Source of the DNA: Bacillus sp. FSL H8-0547
GTDB lineage: Bacteria > Bacillota > Bacilli > Bacillales > Bacillaceae
DNA length: 64,000 bases
Reading direction: 5' to 3'
Assembly (NCBI GenBank): GCA_038002745.1
Contig: JBBODD010000001.1
Coordinates: forward strand, 806,001-870,000
Shown here: positions 42,515-51,431 of the stretch, in pieces
Layout of the letters: each line of letters begins with the position of its first letter
Position numbering within the stretch: the stretch's first letter is position 1
Position numbers and translations under genes: made by a program
The notes under the pieces: model-generated
Database searches by the model: none
The model's input: the letters and a program-made list of their open reading frames with translations, nothing else
What the model was told of the DNA's origin: nothing

Positions 42515-43714
42515 TTGTTTCAGGAGATTTGTTCAGAACTCGATGCAGCCTATGAGGAAATGGTAGAAATCAGGCGCTATTTTCATATGCATCCAGAGGT
42601 TTCTTTTATGGAATTCAAGACAGCGGCCTACATAGCGGAATATTATCAGAAGCTCGGCATTGAGCCAAGGACCGGAGTGGGAGGAAACGGCGTTGTAGCG
42701 GTGGTAAAAGGCGGACTGCCGGGGAAAACAATTGCCCTTCGCGCAGACTTTGATGCCCTTCCGATTCAGGACGAAAAGGATGTACCCTACAAGTCGACGG
42801 TTCCCGGTGTCACCCACGCCTGCGGACATGACGGCCATACAGCGACACTTCTCGTTTTGGCAAAAGTGCTGCATAAGCACAAAGAGAATCTTGAAGGAAA
42901 TGTGGTGTTTATTCACCAGCATGCAGAGGAGTATGCTCCAGGCGGTGCAAAAGCGATGATTGAGGACGGATGCCTTGATGGCGTCGATGTCATTTTCGGC
43001 ACCCATCTATGGGCAAGCGAGCCTGCAGGCAAAATCCAGTACCGGACAGGACCGATTATGGCAGCTGCAGACCGCTTCCAAATTAAGGTGCAGGGAAAAG
43101 GCGGACACGGAGCACAGCCGCAAAAAACGAAGGATGCTGTTGTCATCGGCTCCCAGCTTGTGCTGAACCTCCAGCAGATCGTCAGCCGGAAAGTCGATCC
43201 TGTTGAATCAGCCGTTGTATCTGTCGGATCATTCATCGCAGAAAACCCGTTTAACGTTATTGCCGATTCGGCCGAATTAATCGGAACCGTAAGAACTTTC
43301 AATGAAGAAATCCGCACTCAAATTGAGCAGGAAATCGAGCGTACGGTGAAAGCTTCCTGCGACCTTTACGATGCATCCTATGAGTATACGTTTGACAGAG
43401 GCTATCCGGCCGTTGTCAACCACCGCGAGGAAACAGAATTCCTTGCAAACCTTGCAGGAAACGTCCCTGGCGTGGGCGTTGTAGAAGAAAGTCCGATGCA
43501 AATGGGCGGCGAAGACTTTGCCTACTTCCTTCAGCACGTAAAAGGAACCTTCTTCTTCACAGGTGCAAAGCCGACCTATTCAGACACAACCTATCCGCAT
43601 CACCATCCTAAATTTGATATCGACGAAAAAGCGATGCTGATCGCAGCCAAAACCTTCAGCCTTGCCATTCTTCAATATCAGGCAGAACATGCTGCTGTGG
43701 CGGCTGGGAAATAA
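42515..43714 (+). CDS. yhaA: M20 amidohydrolase, YhaA-like
   Basis: A 399-residue zinc-dependent amidohydrolase of the M20D type (N-acyl-amino-acid hydrolase, hippurate hydrolase or IAA-Leu hydrolase group). The metal and catalytic motifs are ALRADFDALP (Asp), HACGHDGHTA (His), QHAEEYAPGGA (Glu pair), GTHLW and a final HHHPKFDIDE. The dimerisation domain is about residues 185-300. Substrate not known. Start at TTG 42515, seven bases from AAGGATG. It neighbours ecsC as in B. subtilis but is not in its operon; a terminator follows. Confidence 0.9.
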   Translation: MFQEICSELDAAYEEMVEIRRYFHMHPEVSFMEFKTAAYIAEYYQKLGIEPRTGVGGNGVVAVVKGGLPGKTIALRADFDALPIQDEKDVPYKSTVPGVTHACGHDGHTATLLVLAKVLHKHKENLEGNVVFIHQHAEEYAPGGAKAMIEDGCLDGVDVIFGTHLWASEPAGKIQYRTGPIMAAADRFQIKVQGKGGHGAQPQKTKDAVVIGSQLVLNLQQIVSRKVDPVESAVVSVGSFIAENPFNVIADSAELIGTVRTFNEEIRTQIEQEIERTVKASCDLYDASYEYTFDRGYPAVVNHREETEFLANLAGNVPGVGVVEESPMQMGGEDFAYFLQHVKGTFFFTGAKPTYSDTTYPHHHPKFDIDEKAMLIAAKTFSLAILQYQAEHAAVAAGK

Positions 43715-43721
43715 GTAATTG

Positions 43722-43749
43722 AAACGGTGCTTCGGCGCCGTTTTTTTTT
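43722..43749 (+). terminator. Terminator of yhaA
   Basis: AACGGTGC-TTCG-GCGCCGTT stem (one T-G pair) with a stable TTCG loop, followed by nine T. Confidence 0.88.
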
Positions 43750-43792
43750 GAGCAAGGTCAGAAAAACACTATTTTTCCAGGAGGAAATCACA

Positions 43793-44380
43793 ATGGATTT
43801 GGTAAACAATTTTTTAAAGGACTTGAAAGCAGCTTTACCAAAAGATGAACTAGAGGCTCTAAATACATCCTTCGGTGCTGCAAAAAAGGATATTGCGGCA
43901 ATTCGGTCAGAATACCCAAATTGTCCTGAATCACTAATCTCTTTACTGGAATCAATTGATGGGACCTATTGGAGGAATTACGGAGATAAAAAAATTGCGG
44001 TATGTATACTTGGCTCAGATGTAGAAGAAGGCAAATATCCGTATTATTTATTGTCAGCGCAACAGATGCTCGAAAGTTCAAGAGAAGAAGAAGACATCTC
44101 GTATCTTCTAGAATACGAAGAAGATGAGGGTGCTGTTGATGCTAAGATACATTCTGAGGGACTTCTTCCAGGTAAGTACATTCATTTTTCTGACTGTATG
44201 AACAATGGAGGAACATCAAGACTTTATATTGATTTCAATCCTTCTGATAAAGGTACATGCGGTCAAATCGTTCGCTTTTTACACGACCCTGATCAATATG
44301 CAGTTATTGCAGGGAGCTTTGATGAATATTTACAGAAGCTTATTGACGGTGGTTTTGCATTTTTGGAGGAAGAAGATTAA
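43793..44380 (+). CDS. SMI1/KNR4 (SUKH) family protein
   Basis: A 195-residue soluble acidic protein. Residues 20-190 fit the SUKH/SMI1-KNR4 fold: LPKDELEALNTSFGAAKKDI, YPNCPESLISLLESIDG, a strand-rich centre, and FNPSDKGTCGQIVRFLHDPDQYAVIAGSFDEYLQKL, which is the classic SUKH end block. SUKH proteins often serve as immunity proteins to nuclease toxins; no toxin gene is next to this one. ATG 43793 after GGAGG. More AT-rich and more acidic than its neighbours, so it may be a later insertion between yhaA and ecsC. Confidence 0.82.
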   Translation: MDLVNNFLKDLKAALPKDELEALNTSFGAAKKDIAAIRSEYPNCPESLISLLESIDGTYWRNYGDKKIAVCILGSDVEEGKYPYYLLSAQQMLESSREEEDISYLLEYEEDEGAVDAKIHSEGLLPGKYIHFSDCMNNGGTSRLYIDFNPSDKGTCGQIVRFLHDPDQYAVIAGSFDEYLQKLIDGGFAFLEEED

Positions 44381-44562
44381 AGACAGGAGCATTGAACACC
44401 CATAATCGTTGTCCCGGGTAGAAGGTATTCGCTGATTAGGAGCAGGCTGAACATTTTCAAGTAAACTGATATCAAGGCAAGTAAACAGATCTTTTTTCTA
44501 AAAAAAAGAAGGATTTCGGCAAGTGAATCAGAAATGCAGGCAAATAAGTGAACGCTCCCCGC

Positions 44563-44590
44563 AAAAAAAGCACAATCCATTAGATTGTGC
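44563..44590 (-). terminator. Terminator of the ecs operon
   Basis: Stem GCACAATC/GATTGTGC with a 5-nt loop followed by seven T on the minus strand, overlapping the ecsC stop codon. Confidence 0.85.
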
Positions 44591-45290
44591 CGAGCCTTCT
44601 CAGTCTGTAGCAATTCATGGCAGTCTCCCCGAGGTGCCTGACAAGATGATAATTGGCAACGCCTCCGACTACCGCTCCGATTCCGGGCATGACCTGCAGC
44701 AGTTTGACAAGATCGATATGATCTCTGTATTCCTGCTGGAAGGTTTGCCAGTCGATATCCTTAACCGTTTCCTTCTGCTCTTCCCAGTTCTCAATCAGAT
44801 CGAATGTTTTTCTGCGGTGATCATCGCTTGAATAGGCAAGCTGGAAAACATAAAGCAGAAAGATCCTCTCTTCAACCTGCTTAGGGTCATATCCATAAAG
44901 TGTGGCAATTTCAAACAGACACTTCATTTTAATCCCCAGCAGCAAAGGAAAATCAGCTGCAGAAGCAAGCAGTCCGCCGGCACCTGTCCCGGCACCCTCA
45001 ACAGCCGCCGCCTTCTGAAAGGCAGAGATGGTTTGCCGCACCTTATTTTCCCGCTCTTCAAGCGAGATGCCTTCAAGCTTTTTTTCTGTCGTTGTCAAAT
45101 TCGATCCGGCAAGCGTTGCTCCGACCATTTTTTTAATGCTTTCTGTAATGATCGTGTGTATTTTTGCAGGAATATGCGCGTTGATTTTGGTTTGTGTTTT
45201 TTTCGAAAGTCGTTCAAACCGGGAGGACTTTCTCAGCAATTTCTTTTTCCATTGAAAAAGATCCTCTTCAAGCTGCTGCTCATAAAGCAT
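44580..45290 (-). CDS. ecsC: EcsC family protein
   Basis: A 236-residue protein of the EcsC family, third gene of ecsABC. The family has a helical core containing GAGTGAGGLLASAADFPLLLGIKMKCL (about residues 98-124) and a C-terminal glycine-rich hydrophobic helix around MPGIGAVVGGVANYHLVRHLG. Its role is unclear; in B. subtilis EcsA and EcsB are needed for protein secretion and competence, while EcsC is dispensable. It follows ecsB by 20 bp. Confidence 0.92.
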   Translation of the reverse strand: MLYEQQLEEDLFQWKKKLLRKSSRFERLSKKTQTKINAHIPAKIHTIITESIKKMVGATLAGSNLTTTEKKLEGISLEERENKVRQTISAFQKAAAVEGAGTGAGGLLASAADFPLLLGIKMKCLFEIATLYGYDPKQVEERIFLLYVFQLAYSSDDHRRKTFDLIENWEEQKETVKDIDWQTFQQEYRDHIDLVKLLQVMPGIGAVVGGVANYHLVRHLGETAMNCYRLRRLGTI

Positions 45291-45310
45291 GTGTATCAGC
45301 TGCCTTTACT

Positions 45311-46540
45311 CTAATATACGCTGGCATCCATTTTAGCCAGCCTTTGTTTTACATACAGGTAAACAAATAAATAAGCAAACACGATGCCGGTTCCTAAAAG
45401 GATAATGGAAGGCATCCATTTTCCGGAAACAAGTGATACCACCGTTAGAATGAGATGCTGGAACAGAACGATACTGAAGAGCAAGTTCAGGAACTTCCCT
45501 TTTTTATGCTGCCTGTGAACGGGATACAGATCGGGCAGTGACAGCATATCAAAATGCTTATACAAACCGAGAATCTGGATGCCTGTCAAATACAGGACTA
45601 AAATAGCAATCGCAAGGACGCTGAACTGATTCGTCGGAATGATAAACAGAACGATGCTTCCGATGACGGTCAGCCTCAAAAAGATGCCGAGAAAGTCTCC
45701 GGACCGGAAAAAGGCGCGTGTGTAAAGGTAGGCGTACATATTTTCCTGTTTGTATTTAATCAGCGTAAGCAAACCGTCAAGCATCTTTCTCCGCTTGGCC
45801 TTCTTCTTCAGCTTCGGTACATCTGTAAAGAGATTGGCAATCCGGTAAAAGGACTGCTTTTTCTCAAGTTCGCGATCAATGAGCGCTTCCCATTTGATGC
45901 CCTTTGCTGCTGTTGCTTTTTTAAAATACAGATATAGAACTGCCATGACCGCAAAGACAACGATCGCATATAAATAAGCTTTGGATAGTACGAAAAAGAC
46001 GGCCGCTGCATTTAAAGCAAAACGAACGGCAAGATCCGCTGCTTTGGCAGACTGTTCAGTATAAAAAGATATTCTGAAACTCATCAGCAAATTCCATGCT
46101 TTTGCAAGAAGAATAAGCAGACACATGAACAGGTAGTCTGTTCCTGTAAAATTTTCAGCCCGGAAAATCATCGGAGCGAATACAATCGCTGCAATAAAAA
46201 AGATGTACAGCTGGCTGAAAAAGCTGTAGACCATTGCTTTTCGGAAGTAGTCCGCCATTTTGACTTCAAGCGGCAGCAAAAAGACAAGATCGGCTTCTTT
46301 CAAAAGTGTCCGCACACTCGAAGCTGTGATAATCAGCGCAAACACAACGGTCAAAATCAGCAGGGCCGGAAAATCTTCAGGCATGGTTTTTAGCCATTCC
46401 TGGTAGGACAGCGCCCCTCCTGCACCTAAAAAAACAAGTACAAAAATGAGATGGTCATTGAACATATATTTTGTATAGGACTGCACTTCTTTTACATGAG
46501 CTTCAAGCCGTGTTTTCCATATCTGGTCGAGATTTTTCAT
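45311..46540 (-). CDS. ecsB: ABC transporter permease EcsB
   Basis: A 409-residue membrane protein with about eight to ten hydrophobic segments, the permease of the EcsAB transporter. In B. subtilis loss of EcsAB disturbs intramembrane proteolysis by RasP and lowers secretion and competence; the transported substrate is not known. The protein lacks a typical ABC-2 signature but agrees in size, order and sequence style with EcsB. Its ATG overlaps the ecsA stop codon by four bases (46537-46540), which indicates translational coupling. Confidence 0.93.
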   Translation of the reverse strand: MKNLDQIWKTRLEAHVKEVQSYTKYMFNDHLIFVLVFLGAGGALSYQEWLKTMPEDFPALLILTVVFALIITASSVRTLLKEADLVFLLPLEVKMADYFRKAMVYSFFSQLYIFFIAAIVFAPMIFRAENFTGTDYLFMCLLILLAKAWNLLMSFRISFYTEQSAKAADLAVRFALNAAAVFFVLSKAYLYAIVVFAVMAVLYLYFKKATAAKGIKWEALIDRELEKKQSFYRIANLFTDVPKLKKKAKRRKMLDGLLTLIKYKQENMYAYLYTRAFFRSGDFLGIFLRLTVIGSIVLFIIPTNQFSVLAIAILVLYLTGIQILGLYKHFDMLSLPDLYPVHRQHKKGKFLNLLFSIVLFQHLILTVVSLVSGKWMPSIILLGTGIVFAYLFVYLYVKQRLAKMDASVY

Positions 46541-47274
46541 TGCTGATCTTCCTTTGTCAGCTGAATATATAAGTCATCAAGCGATGCACCCTTCATCCCG
46601 AATTCATCCTGAAGCTCTGAAAGGGTGCCTTTTGCACGGATTTTGCCGTTATGTAAAATGATGAAGGAATCACAGTATCTTTCTGCTGTGGCCAGGATGT
46701 GCGTTGACATCAGAATGCCGGCCCCTTCCTGTTTCGCCTTGTTCATCATTTCAAGAAGCGCATTGATGGCAAGAGGATCAAGGCCGACAAACGGTTCGTC
46801 AATGATGTACAGTTCAGGCTCAACTAAAAAAGCGCACATAATCATGACTTTTTGCTTCATGCCTTTTGAAAAGTGGCTTGGAAACCATTTCAGCCTTTTT
46901 TCCATTCTGAATTCCTTAAGCAGCGGATCCAAACGGTTTTTGAATGTCTCGCGGCTTAAACCATATGCCATGGCCGTCAGTTCCAGATGCTCGTAAAGAG
47001 TTAATTCTTCGTACAGAATCGGTGTTTCAGGAATAAAAGAGAACTGGCTGCGGTAAGCCTCAGGCTCATCCTGAAACGAAATGCCATTGATTGAGATCTC
47101 CCCTTTATGCGGTTCCATCAGCCCGATCACATGACGGATTGTCGTGCTCTTTCCGGCACCATTTAACCCAATCAGCCCCACAATGGAATGCTTGTCAATT
47201 TCAAACGAAATATCTTTTAAAACGGGGTTTCGCGTGTAGCCTCCCGTAAGCTGGTTTACTTGTAATAAGCTCAT
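46537..47274 (-). CDS. ecsA: ABC transporter ATP-binding protein EcsA
   Basis: A 245-residue ATPase with Walker A GLNGAGKST (about residues 37-45), Q-loop near FSFIPETPILYEE, signature FSKGMKQKVM and Walker B LYIIDEPFVGLD, followed by STHILATAERYCD with the switch histidine. It energises the EcsB permease. First gene of ecsABC; divergent from hit across a long intergenic region filled with repeats. Confidence 0.95.
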   Translation of the reverse strand: MSLLQVNQLTGGYTRNPVLKDISFEIDKHSIVGLIGLNGAGKSTTIRHVIGLMEPHKGEISINGISFQDEPEAYRSQFSFIPETPILYEELTLYEHLELTAMAYGLSRETFKNRLDPLLKEFRMEKRLKWFPSHFSKGMKQKVMIMCAFLVEPELYIIDEPFVGLDPLAINALLEMMNKAKQEGAGILMSTHILATAERYCDSFIILHNGKIRAKGTLSELQDEFGMKGASLDDLYIQLTKEDQQ

Positions 47275-47800
47275 CGTTTCGTCCCTTCGCCGTTTTCTTT
47301 TATCTTACCAAATCCGCCGGCCATTTTGCTAATTTCGCATGCATAATTGTCATTTACCTGGACATCATAATGGATGTAGAGGTGAGGAGCTGTCACAGAC
47401 ATTCATTCAAATGAGGTGTTTGTTAAAGACAGTTTAGTGAAGGAATCCATGAGCTAGTTAACATCATGAATATTTCCATTTCGAGATGAGGTGTTTGCGG
47501 GCCGTTACTTTTAGTAATAGATGCTCTGTATAAATTCATTTTCTGAATGAGGTGTTCGTCAAAGACAGTTATTGATTAGTTAAGACTCATTAGAGATACT
47601 CTTAACTGGGAGATGGTTGCTTTGAACCATGTTTAACAAATTCACTCTTTTTTTCCTTCATTTCCAAGCAAATGAGGGAGATGACAAAGAGATTTGCGAG
47701 CCTAGCCATTAAGCTGCGCCGGCTCTTCCTCCTCTGCAGAGCAGGGTGATCATTATGATCATCCTGTTTCTTTTTTTTGCGGGTTTGTTTTGCGTGTGTG
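47275..47800. other. Intergenic region with degenerate repeats, no convincing gene
   Basis: Three or four diverged copies of a motif ATGAGGTGTTTG/CGTC...AAAGACAGTTA occur near 47411, 47486 and 47547, with a weaker one at about 47378. Spacing is irregular (75, 61 bp). Short open frames in 47602-47949 lack ribosome sites and cross the following array, so they are not called. The ecsA promoter should lie at the left end. Confidence 0.5.
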
Positions 47801-47804
47801 GTGC

Positions 47805-48125
47805 AGTAATGTTTTTTAGAACACTTTCCCCTATTCTCCAATCGGAGTTTGTGTTGTTAAACATTTATAGCAACACTTTCATTTCTTCTCGAGCTGGCGT
47901 TTGTGTTGCTAAATCCTTTTTAGAACACTTTCCTCCCTTCTCCAACTAGGGTTTGTGCGGCTAAACCCTTTTTAGAACACTTTCCACTCCTCTTCAACCG
48001 GAGTTTCTGCGGCTAAACCCTTTTCAGAACACTTTCTGCTCCTCTTCAACCAGAGTTTGTGCTGCTAAACCCTTTTTAGAACACTTTCCACTCTTCCCCA
48101 TTTTGAGTTTGTGCTGCAGCAAATA
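47805..48125. repeat. Intergenic tandem array, 52-bp unit, 6 copies (array E)
   Basis: Units contain AACACTTTCC, then GAGTTTGTG, then CTAAACCCTTTTTAG. AACACTTT starts at 47820, 47872, 47924, 47976, 48028 and 48080, an exact 52-bp step. The layout (ACACTTTC, GTTTGTG, TAA) is that of array A at 18455-19100 with changed spacer bases. Non-coding. Confidence 0.9.
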
Positions 48126-48211
48126 AGAAACCCCTCCCAACTTTTGAATCCACTCAGCCAGCTATGGTACTATATGGATAAGCAAACCGTACCTACGAAA
48201 GGATGAATTGA

Positions 48212-48634
48212 ATGAGCGGATGTATTTTCTGCAAGATTGTAAACGGGGAGATCCCAAGTGCAAAAGTTTTTGAAAATGAACATGTTGTTGCGTTCCTCGA
48301 CATCAGCCAGGTCACAAAAGGCCATACTTTGGTCATTCCGAAAGTACATAAGGAAAACATTTACGAATTAACACCTGATATTGCCCGCAATGTTTTTGAA
48401 ACGGTTCCTAAAATTGCTAATGCCATTAAAGAGCAGTTTCAGCCTGTTGGCATGAACATCCTGAACAACAACGGTGAAAAAGCCGGACAGTCCGTATTTC
48501 ATTACCATATTCACCTGATTCCCCGCTACGGAAAAGGCGACGGATTTGGTGCGGTCTGGAAAACCCATACGGAGGAATATACTCCTGATGACTTGAAGCA
48601 AATCGCTTCATCCATTCAGGAAGGCCTTCTGTAA
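48212..48634 (+). CDS. hit: HIT-family nucleotide hydrolase/transferase
   Basis: A 140-residue cytosolic HIT protein (Hint branch), like B. subtilis Hit. The histidine triad is HYHIH (His97, His99, His101) and the N-terminal zinc-type CIFCKI (Cys4, Cys7) is present. Such enzymes hydrolyse adenosine phosphoramidates and related nucleotides. ATG after AAAGGATGA. Divergent from ecsA and followed by a clear terminator. Confidence 0.94.
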   Translation: MSGCIFCKIVNGEIPSAKVFENEHVVAFLDISQVTKGHTLVIPKVHKENIYELTPDIARNVFETVPKIANAIKEQFQPVGMNILNNNGEKAGQSVFHYHIHLIPRYGKGDGFGAVWKTHTEEYTPDDLKQIASSIQEGLL

Positions 48635-48636
48635 CA

Positions 48637-48659
48637 CCCGCTTACACAGCGGGTTTTTT
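48637..48659 (+). terminator. Terminator of hit
   Basis: Stem CCCGCT/AGCGGG with a 5-nt loop and six T. Confidence 0.8.
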
Positions 48660-48772
48660 CATTAGCTGAAATATTTTTTAAAAATTCCGACTCGTCTTTC
48701 TCATTTCATGTTAGGATATAAAAATAGAAATTTTAATCAATCACAGCGACAGAGTGAGGAGTGTTATTTTTC

Positions 48773-49849
48773 ATGAAACGTACGCACAATTTTAATGCCG
48801 GACCTGCTGCCATCCCGCTTGCAGTTCTGGAAAAAGCACAAAGCGAACTTATTGATTTTAAAGGTACAGGCATGTCGGTCATGGAACTCAGCCACAGGAG
48901 CAAACCATATGAAGATGTACATAACAAAGCTTCCGAACTGATGCGGGAGCTGATGGGCATTCCTGAAGAATATGAAGTTCTGTTCCTGCAGGGCGGAGCG
49001 AGCCTGCAATTTGCAATGATTCCGATGAATTTTCTCAAAAGCGGTTCACCGGCTCACTTTGTGATGAGCGGCGTCTGGTCTGAAAAAGCACTGGCAGAAG
49101 CGGAAAAGCTGGGAGAAACAGCTGTTATCGTTTCTTCAAAAGATCATCAATACACCTTTGTGCCTGAAGAATTTGAAGATCCTTCTGAAGGAAGCTATGT
49201 CCATTTGACATCCAATAATACAATCTACGGCACACAGTGGAAGAACTTTCCGAAAACAAAACTTCCTTTAATAGCGGATATGTCAAGCGACATTATGAGC
49301 AGGAAAATCGATGTCAGCCAATTTTCCCTCATTTACGCCGGAGCGCAGAAAAACCTCGGTCCTTCAGGAGTCACAGTTGTGATCGTCAAAAAAGAGTTGC
49401 TTGAGAATGCCAATCAGGACATCCCTTCCATTTTGAAATATGCGACTCACTCGAAGCAGAATTCGCTTTATAATACACCGCCTACTTTTGCCATTTACAT
49501 GCTTTCTTTAGTACTTGAGTGGATCAAAGAACAGGGCGGGCTTTCAGCTATTGAAGAGCTGAACGAGCGGAAAGCACAGATCATTTATTCATGCATTGAC
49601 GAAAGCGGCGGATTTTATAGGGGCCATGCGAAAAAAGAAAGCCGCTCGAACATGAACATTACGTTTACTTTGGAGAATGAAGAATTAACAAAAGCGTTTC
49701 TTAAGGAATCAAAAGAAAGAGGATTTTCGGGCTTAAACGGACACCGTTCTATTGGAGGATGCCGTGCTTCCGCATACAACGCCGTACCTCTTGAAGCCTG
49801 CGAGGCGCTTGCGGCATTCATGTCAGAATTCCAGAAAAAACACAGATAA
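48773..49849 (+). CDS. serC: Phosphoserine aminotransferase
   Basis: PLP enzyme converting 3-phosphohydroxypyruvate and glutamate to phosphoserine in serine synthesis; also acts in the pyridoxal phosphate pathway of some bacteria. The 358-residue protein starts KRTHNFNAGPAA, has QGGASLQFAMIPMN, the PLP lysine in IYAGAQKNLGPSG (about residue 193), and the C-terminal GHRSIGGCRASAYNA. ATG 48773 gives the usual N-terminus; the GTG at 48761 overlaps the GAGGA site. Confidence 0.96.
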   Translation: MKRTHNFNAGPAAIPLAVLEKAQSELIDFKGTGMSVMELSHRSKPYEDVHNKASELMRELMGIPEEYEVLFLQGGASLQFAMIPMNFLKSGSPAHFVMSGVWSEKALAEAEKLGETAVIVSSKDHQYTFVPEEFEDPSEGSYVHLTSNNTIYGTQWKNFPKTKLPLIADMSSDIMSRKIDVSQFSLIYAGAQKNLGPSGVTVVIVKKELLENANQDIPSILKYATHSKQNSLYNTPPTFAIYMLSLVLEWIKEQGGLSAIEELNERKAQIIYSCIDESGGFYRGHAKKESRSNMNITFTLENEELTKAFLKESKERGFSGLNGHRSIGGCRASAYNAVPLEACEALAAFMSEFQKKHR

Positions 49850-49925
49850 TCTTTTTTACAAGGGAAGAAATACCTGTTATACTATTTTTAAGTTCTCCCG
49901 CAATAAGACAGAGGTCATTATTGGG

Positions 49926-49983
49926 GAGGCCAAAAAAAGAGCTTAGACTGAGGAGAGTTGAGAAATGAATACAAGAGTACTAG
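49926..49983 (+). promoter_or_regulatory. TRAP-binding site over the trpP start
   Basis: GAG/TAG triplets occur at 49926, 49939, 49944, 49950, 49955, 49960, 49975 and 49981. Five of them in a row (49939-49962) are spaced by two or three bases, and the series spans the ribosome site and ATG (49965). This is the layout by which tryptophan-bound TRAP blocks trpP translation in B. subtilis. Confidence 0.8.
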
Positions 49984-50486
49984 TGGTGTTATCTTTGTTT
50001 GTCGCAATGGGTTTGGCGCTTCACGGCATTATTCCGCCGATCTTCGGAGGCATGAAGCCTGATATGATGCTGACGATGATGTTTTTAGGCATTCTGCTTT
50101 TCCCGCACATACGCAACGTTTTCCTGCTTGGAGCAGTTACAGGTGTCCTTTCAGGCCTGACTACCAGCTTCCCAGGAGGATTGCTGCCGAATGTGATTGA
50201 CAAGATTGTAACAGCCTTTGTTTTCTACTTGCTTGTACTGATGATTAAGAAATATGCTTCAACTGTAGCAGGAGCGGGCGTCTTGACAGCTGTCGGCACA
50301 CTTGTATCAGGAACGGTATTCCTGACAGCAGCCTTTTTTATCGTAGGCCTGCCTGGCGGAGCCGGATTTACAGCATTATTTCTCGCAGTTGTTCTTCCTG
50401 CTGTTGCTATGAACACTGTGGCAATGGTCTTTATATACCCGATTGTGCAGACAATCCTTAAACGTTCGAAAATTGCACTTAATTAA
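49965..50486 (+). CDS. trpP: Probable tryptophan transporter TrpP
   Basis: A 173-residue membrane protein with about five hydrophobic helices, the size and sequence style of B. subtilis TrpP (YhaG). Characteristic stretches are GIIPPIFGGMKPDMMLTMMF and TGVLSGLTTSFPGGLLPN. It is thought to import tryptophan, and its translation is controlled by TRAP, consistent with the triplet series over the start codon. ATG after GAGGAG. Terminator follows directly. Confidence 0.92.
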   Translation: MNTRVLVVLSLFVAMGLALHGIIPPIFGGMKPDMMLTMMFLGILLFPHIRNVFLLGAVTGVLSGLTTSFPGGLLPNVIDKIVTAFVFYLLVLMIKKYASTVAGAGVLTAVGTLVSGTVFLTAAFFIVGLPGGAGFTALFLAVVLPAVAMNTVAMVFIYPIVQTILKRSKIALN

Positions 50487-50489
50487 ACG

Positions 50490-50520
50490 AAAACCCGATC
50501 CTAAACGGTCGGGTTTTTTT
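50490..50520. terminator. Terminator of trpP
   Basis: Stem AAACCCGA/TCGGGTTT with a 10-nt loop and a T run; also able to serve the convergent small gene. Confidence 0.82.
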
Positions 50521-50525
50521 AAAAC

Positions 50526-50714
50526 TTATATGGTATAAAATAAGATCCCAATTAGAAGTGCAATGGCTCCTCCGCCTGCAAGGACTGCTGCTTTTTGATG
50601 AACAATATGCTTAGGCGGATAGGAAGCGGACTGCTGAGCCAATCTCAGATAGTGAAACGATCCGGTAAACAGAAGTACGCTGAGTGAAAAAAACAGAAAT
50701 ATAACTCCGGCCAC
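50526..50714 (-). CDS. Small two-helix membrane protein (62 residues)
   Basis: Starts at GTG 50714 after GGGGAGGGGG. Two hydrophobic helices (about residues 2-20 and 42-60) are joined by a polar stretch SFHYLRLAQQSASYPPKH. No family is recognised. Hypothetical two-helix proteins are common next to yhaH in bacilli. Convergent with trpP and sharing its terminator. Confidence 0.62.
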   Translation of the reverse strand: MAGVIFLFFSLSVLLFTGSFHYLRLAQQSASYPPKHIVHQKAAVLAGGGAIALLIGILFYTI

Positions 50715-50871
50715 TCTTCCCCCTCCCCTTTCATGTCCTTACTCATACCTATGCAAAAACGGCATATGCTATGAGTAAAACAAGCGTTTATCTCCCTTAA
50801 CAGAGGGTATTTAATAAGGAAAGACTTCCTTAGAGTCTATATGTACATAACAAAAAACTGGAGTGATACTT

Positions 50872-51228
50872 ATGGCAAATGGAAAATCTTTAATGACAGG
50901 CCTGCTTGTAGGAGGCGTAATCGGAGGACTTGCGACCATCCTGACAGCACCTTCTTCCGGCAGGGACCTGCGGACTCAGTTAAAGCAGAACAAACAAAAA
51001 CTCGAATCCATCCTCATACAGCTGAAAGATGACAGCATCTCCCTGAAAGACTCGGTTGTGAAGACAGCTCAAGAAAGCGCTGTCGTACTAAAGGATGTAA
51101 CCGCTGATCTGCAGAAATCAATCCAGACCTGGCAGGAGGAAATTGAACCGCATAAAGCAGAGCTTCAAAAAGAAATCAGCCAGATTGAAGAAAAAATAAA
51201 AGAGCTTGAGCAAACACTGAACAAATAG
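50872..51228 (+). CDS. yhaH: YtxH-domain protein, YhaH-like
   Basis: A 118-residue protein with the YtxH start: a glycine-rich hydrophobic segment SLMTGLLVGGVIGGLATILTAPSSGRDLR, then a long charged helix with coiled-coil character to the end (KELEQTLNK). YtxH-type proteins are general-stress or envelope proteins of unknown activity. ATG 50872 after GGAGTGAT. Position before hpr as in B. subtilis. Confidence 0.87.
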   Translation: MANGKSLMTGLLVGGVIGGLATILTAPSSGRDLRTQLKQNKQKLESILIQLKDDSISLKDSVVKTAQESAVVLKDVTADLQKSIQTWQEEIEPHKAELQKEISQIEEKIKELEQTLNK

Positions 51229-51254
51229 ATTGTTTTTGTAGACAAACCAATATT

Positions 51255-51298
51255 GAAAAAAGAGCGGCAGATTTTCTCACAGGCCGTTCTTTTTTTTA
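51255..51298 (+). terminator. Terminator of yhaH
   Basis: AAGAGCGGC pairs with GCCGTTCTT (one G-T) across a 14-nt loop; eight T follow. Confidence 0.75.
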
Positions 51299-51431
51299 TG
51301 TGAGTAAAACAACGCTTTTCCGGCCTTTTTTACAATTTATTTAAAAATTTTGTAAATTTAATCTTTATTAATCTTTATTTTATTGGCATAATAGAATATA
51401 AGAGTAAAAGAGAAAAAGTAGGTGACTGGGG

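Noticed and set aside
47602-47949. Overlapping open frames of 79 and 67 codons on both strands between ecsA and hit
   Set aside because: No ribosome sites, low-complexity products, and the plus-strand frame runs into the 52-bp non-coding array.
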